Origin: Lithospermum erythrorhizon
Lineage: Eukaryota; Streptophyta; Magnoliopsida; Boraginales; Boraginaceae
DNA: 64,000 bases
Reading direction: 5' to 3'
NCBI GenBank assembly: GCA_019722365.1
Contig: JADFUC010002375.1
Coordinates: 1 to 64,000 of the forward strand
In this document: positions 62,161-64,000 of the stretch, piece by piece
Position numbering within the stretch: position 1 is the first letter of the stretch
Layout of the letters: every line of letters starts with the position of its first letter
The notes under the pieces: generated by a model
Seen by the model: the letters and a program-made list of their open reading frames with translations, nothing else
Database searches by the model: none
What the model was told of the DNA's origin: nothing
Position numbers and translations under genes: made by a program

Positions 62161-62831
62161 GACTTGTATTTGCTAATTTAAATATTAATGCTTATTATTT
62201 TTGGTGATTTCTATATAAGCTATTTGTTCTTCCTTATTTTAACAGATTAAATTCGTTGTTAATTAGGATGAAATTAATTTCTAAACTTTTTTCATTGTAA
62301 GTGATCCTCCAAAATATTAAGAAAATTTTATGTATATTTCATCATATTATAGTTCAATTTATTTATTCATTGAAAGTATTTATTTTTAATGAATATAATG
62401 AATATTAATATCTAAATTGTGTGACAGTTATGTGGTGGTTTTGATTTATGTCATAAATGCTCCTTTTTCTAGTAGTATAAGTTCACTTTGACAAATTCTC
62501 TCTTCGAGAAACTAAACTATTTCGATCCTTTACTAACTCGACGTCAGAAGCCCGGCCGGAAACCGGTCCAATTTGCATAAAATTTTACTGGACTAAGGCA
62601 CGGGGTTCAACTTAGAAGATTTCGCGGATCTGCCCGGCCACCGGAACCGACCGTATCATCATCAAGCAATTACAAATGAGACTCAGATTAAGAAAGTCAC
62701 CACCCACCAATTCTACTAATACCATGGAATCAAACGGGAGTAACGACAACCGCCTTCCTTGAAACGATAGACTAAACTTGAATAACTGGCCACCGATCGC
62801 AAGTGGACGCCTGTACCAACACTGCATTCAA
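62161..62831. other. No gene recognised
   Basis: AT-rich to about 62,470, then GC-richer text (62,520-62,820) with short frames on both strands but no recognised domain. It may be coding debris of a retroelement. Confidence 0.4.
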
Positions 62832-63740
62832 ATTTGGAAATCAATAAGCTTATTCATTTCATTTATCAGGCCTATTGCGATAATTGTTGTAATAATTCAT
62901 TTACTAGTTTAGTTAAACGTGATTACATAAAATGTAATATCCAATAATAGTAATTGTAATTACTAGCTGGGTTCTTATGATAATAATAGGGATTATGCCA
63001 GATTGCTAGATTCCATGCATAATCGTTATAATAATAACAATGGTCAATCATATTATTATACTACTATTATTCGAGCCTGGGCCACACACATACAAATGAC
63101 TTCTGAAGTTATATTTCATGTATGGAATAAAATACTTGCTAAATGAGAGTTGATTGTAATCAACTAATATTCTCAATCGAATTTGCTATCATAATGTAAA
63201 ATATAAATTGGATAAATCCAAATTAATTAATTATAGTCATTAATTAATTTATAGTTAGTCGAGCTCGCTCGCACTCATAGTTACTTATTAATAACTTGTT
63301 AGTGTTTAATTTACTTAACGGTTTAATTAAATTAAACAAGTCGGCTCATTAACTAAACGAGTCAGCTACTCCAAGTTAATTTGAGAACTCTATAGGCGAG
63401 GCTTATTAGGTTTTCAAAGGAGCAACACAAATACGCAAAACCCTAGCCTACGGAAGGATTTTGGCCCTCCTCTCGAGTGAGTCAAATATCAAGTGTAAAA
63501 AAACTTGATAGTTTTGTTTTGATTCTTCCATCCAATCTCCCACGTGTTCTAGCAAAACCTGTTGTGATTCAACCTCTCCCGCAAAGGGACTAAATCTGTA
63601 GTGCACTATCAATTTCCAAGGAGTTAGCCGCCGGAATTCAAAAGGAGGCTTCGTGAAATACTATTGTGGTGATATTCCTCACGCATCAAGATTCTATTAT
63701 TCACATATCAGACATATGTCATAGATCTCACATTGTAATT
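62832..63740 (+). repeat. Copia-type LTR at right edge
   Basis: Starts ttggaaatcaataagctt (the leading TG is not preserved) and follows the first array LTR block by block: 'ttcatttac', 'ataatcgttataataataac', 'tatatttcatgta', 'gagttgattgtaatcaacta', 'gataatgtaaaatataaatt'-like text, 'aacctctc' and 'ggaattcaaaaggaggctt'. It is a diverged relative. The right end and any PBS are unclear, so it is either a solo LTR or the 5' end of an element that continues past the window. Confidence 0.65.
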
Positions 63741-64000
63741 AACCACCGGCGTTAAGTGAATATTTGAATAAGTTTATTCAAGGCATCAAAGAAAATCCTT
63801 CGCTATTCAAGTTGAGGTCCGAGGAAACTAATGCCTGAAAGGGAGGTTTACAATTTACCAGCATGGTAAGTGCCGGGATAAGACTCATAAGTGACTATCG
63901 TGACTAAAGATAACGCAAAGAATCAGTGAACAACTCTAACCGAGGGTAGAAACCTTTGTATATCTTCCATCCCGAGGAGACCTATGTTAATCTAAGATGT
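63741..64000. other. Window edge, unassigned
   Basis: No domain is readable. It is possibly the leader of a retroelement beginning with the preceding LTR. Confidence 0.3.

Overview
The window looks like nuclear DNA of a flowering plant, probably a eudicot. It is AT-rich, its three recognisable genes have short exons joined by GT-AG introns, and most of it is decayed plant transposable elements (Copia LTR retrotransposons, a Helitron, Stowaway-type MITEs). The potassium transporter reads like an asterid KUP2, but species and order are inference only.

Layout. About 1-5,700: gene-free repeat debris with a Gypsy-LTR-like stretch (about 2,940-5,295) that contains two tandem-repeat blocks. About 5,700-21,065: a broken Helitron Rep/helicase gene on the + strand, split at 6,097/17,818 by a Copia-type insertion. 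The insertion has the unusual order LTR-internal-LTR-internal-LTR (6,098-17,817). About 21,500-23,110: RPA-like fragments downstream of the Helitron helicase. About 23,110-27,400: intergenic DNA with a foldback repeat and direct repeats. 27,400 to about 42,710: a - strand Copia element whose left LTR was split by a younger + strand Copia element (28,017-36,495), which has a perfect 5-bp target-site duplication, a PBS and a PPT.

Genic part. 44,647-50,375: an intact nine-exon KUP/HAK/KT potassium transporter, KUP2 type (788 codons by my splice model). 57,275-58,338: a three-exon gene for a 173-residue, probably plastid-targeted protein with a CX2C-X18-HX2C motif, function unknown. 59,205-60,465: a three-exon gene for a 78-residue HIG1-domain protein, probably mitochondrial. 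All three are on the + strand and appear functional. I see no sign that they act together.

Between and after the genes are three MITE-like elements (53,396-53,650; 54,294-54,588; 60,693-60,948), a perfect 27-bp palindrome next to short tandem repeats (54,867-54,960), a 177-bp tandem repeat (61,700-62,160) and one more related Copia-type LTR at the right edge (62,832 onward). I found no new defence or signalling system. The most unusual content is the two nested insertion histories, the LTR-sharing tandem array, and a Helitron that kept its HUH motif but lost its ATPase core.
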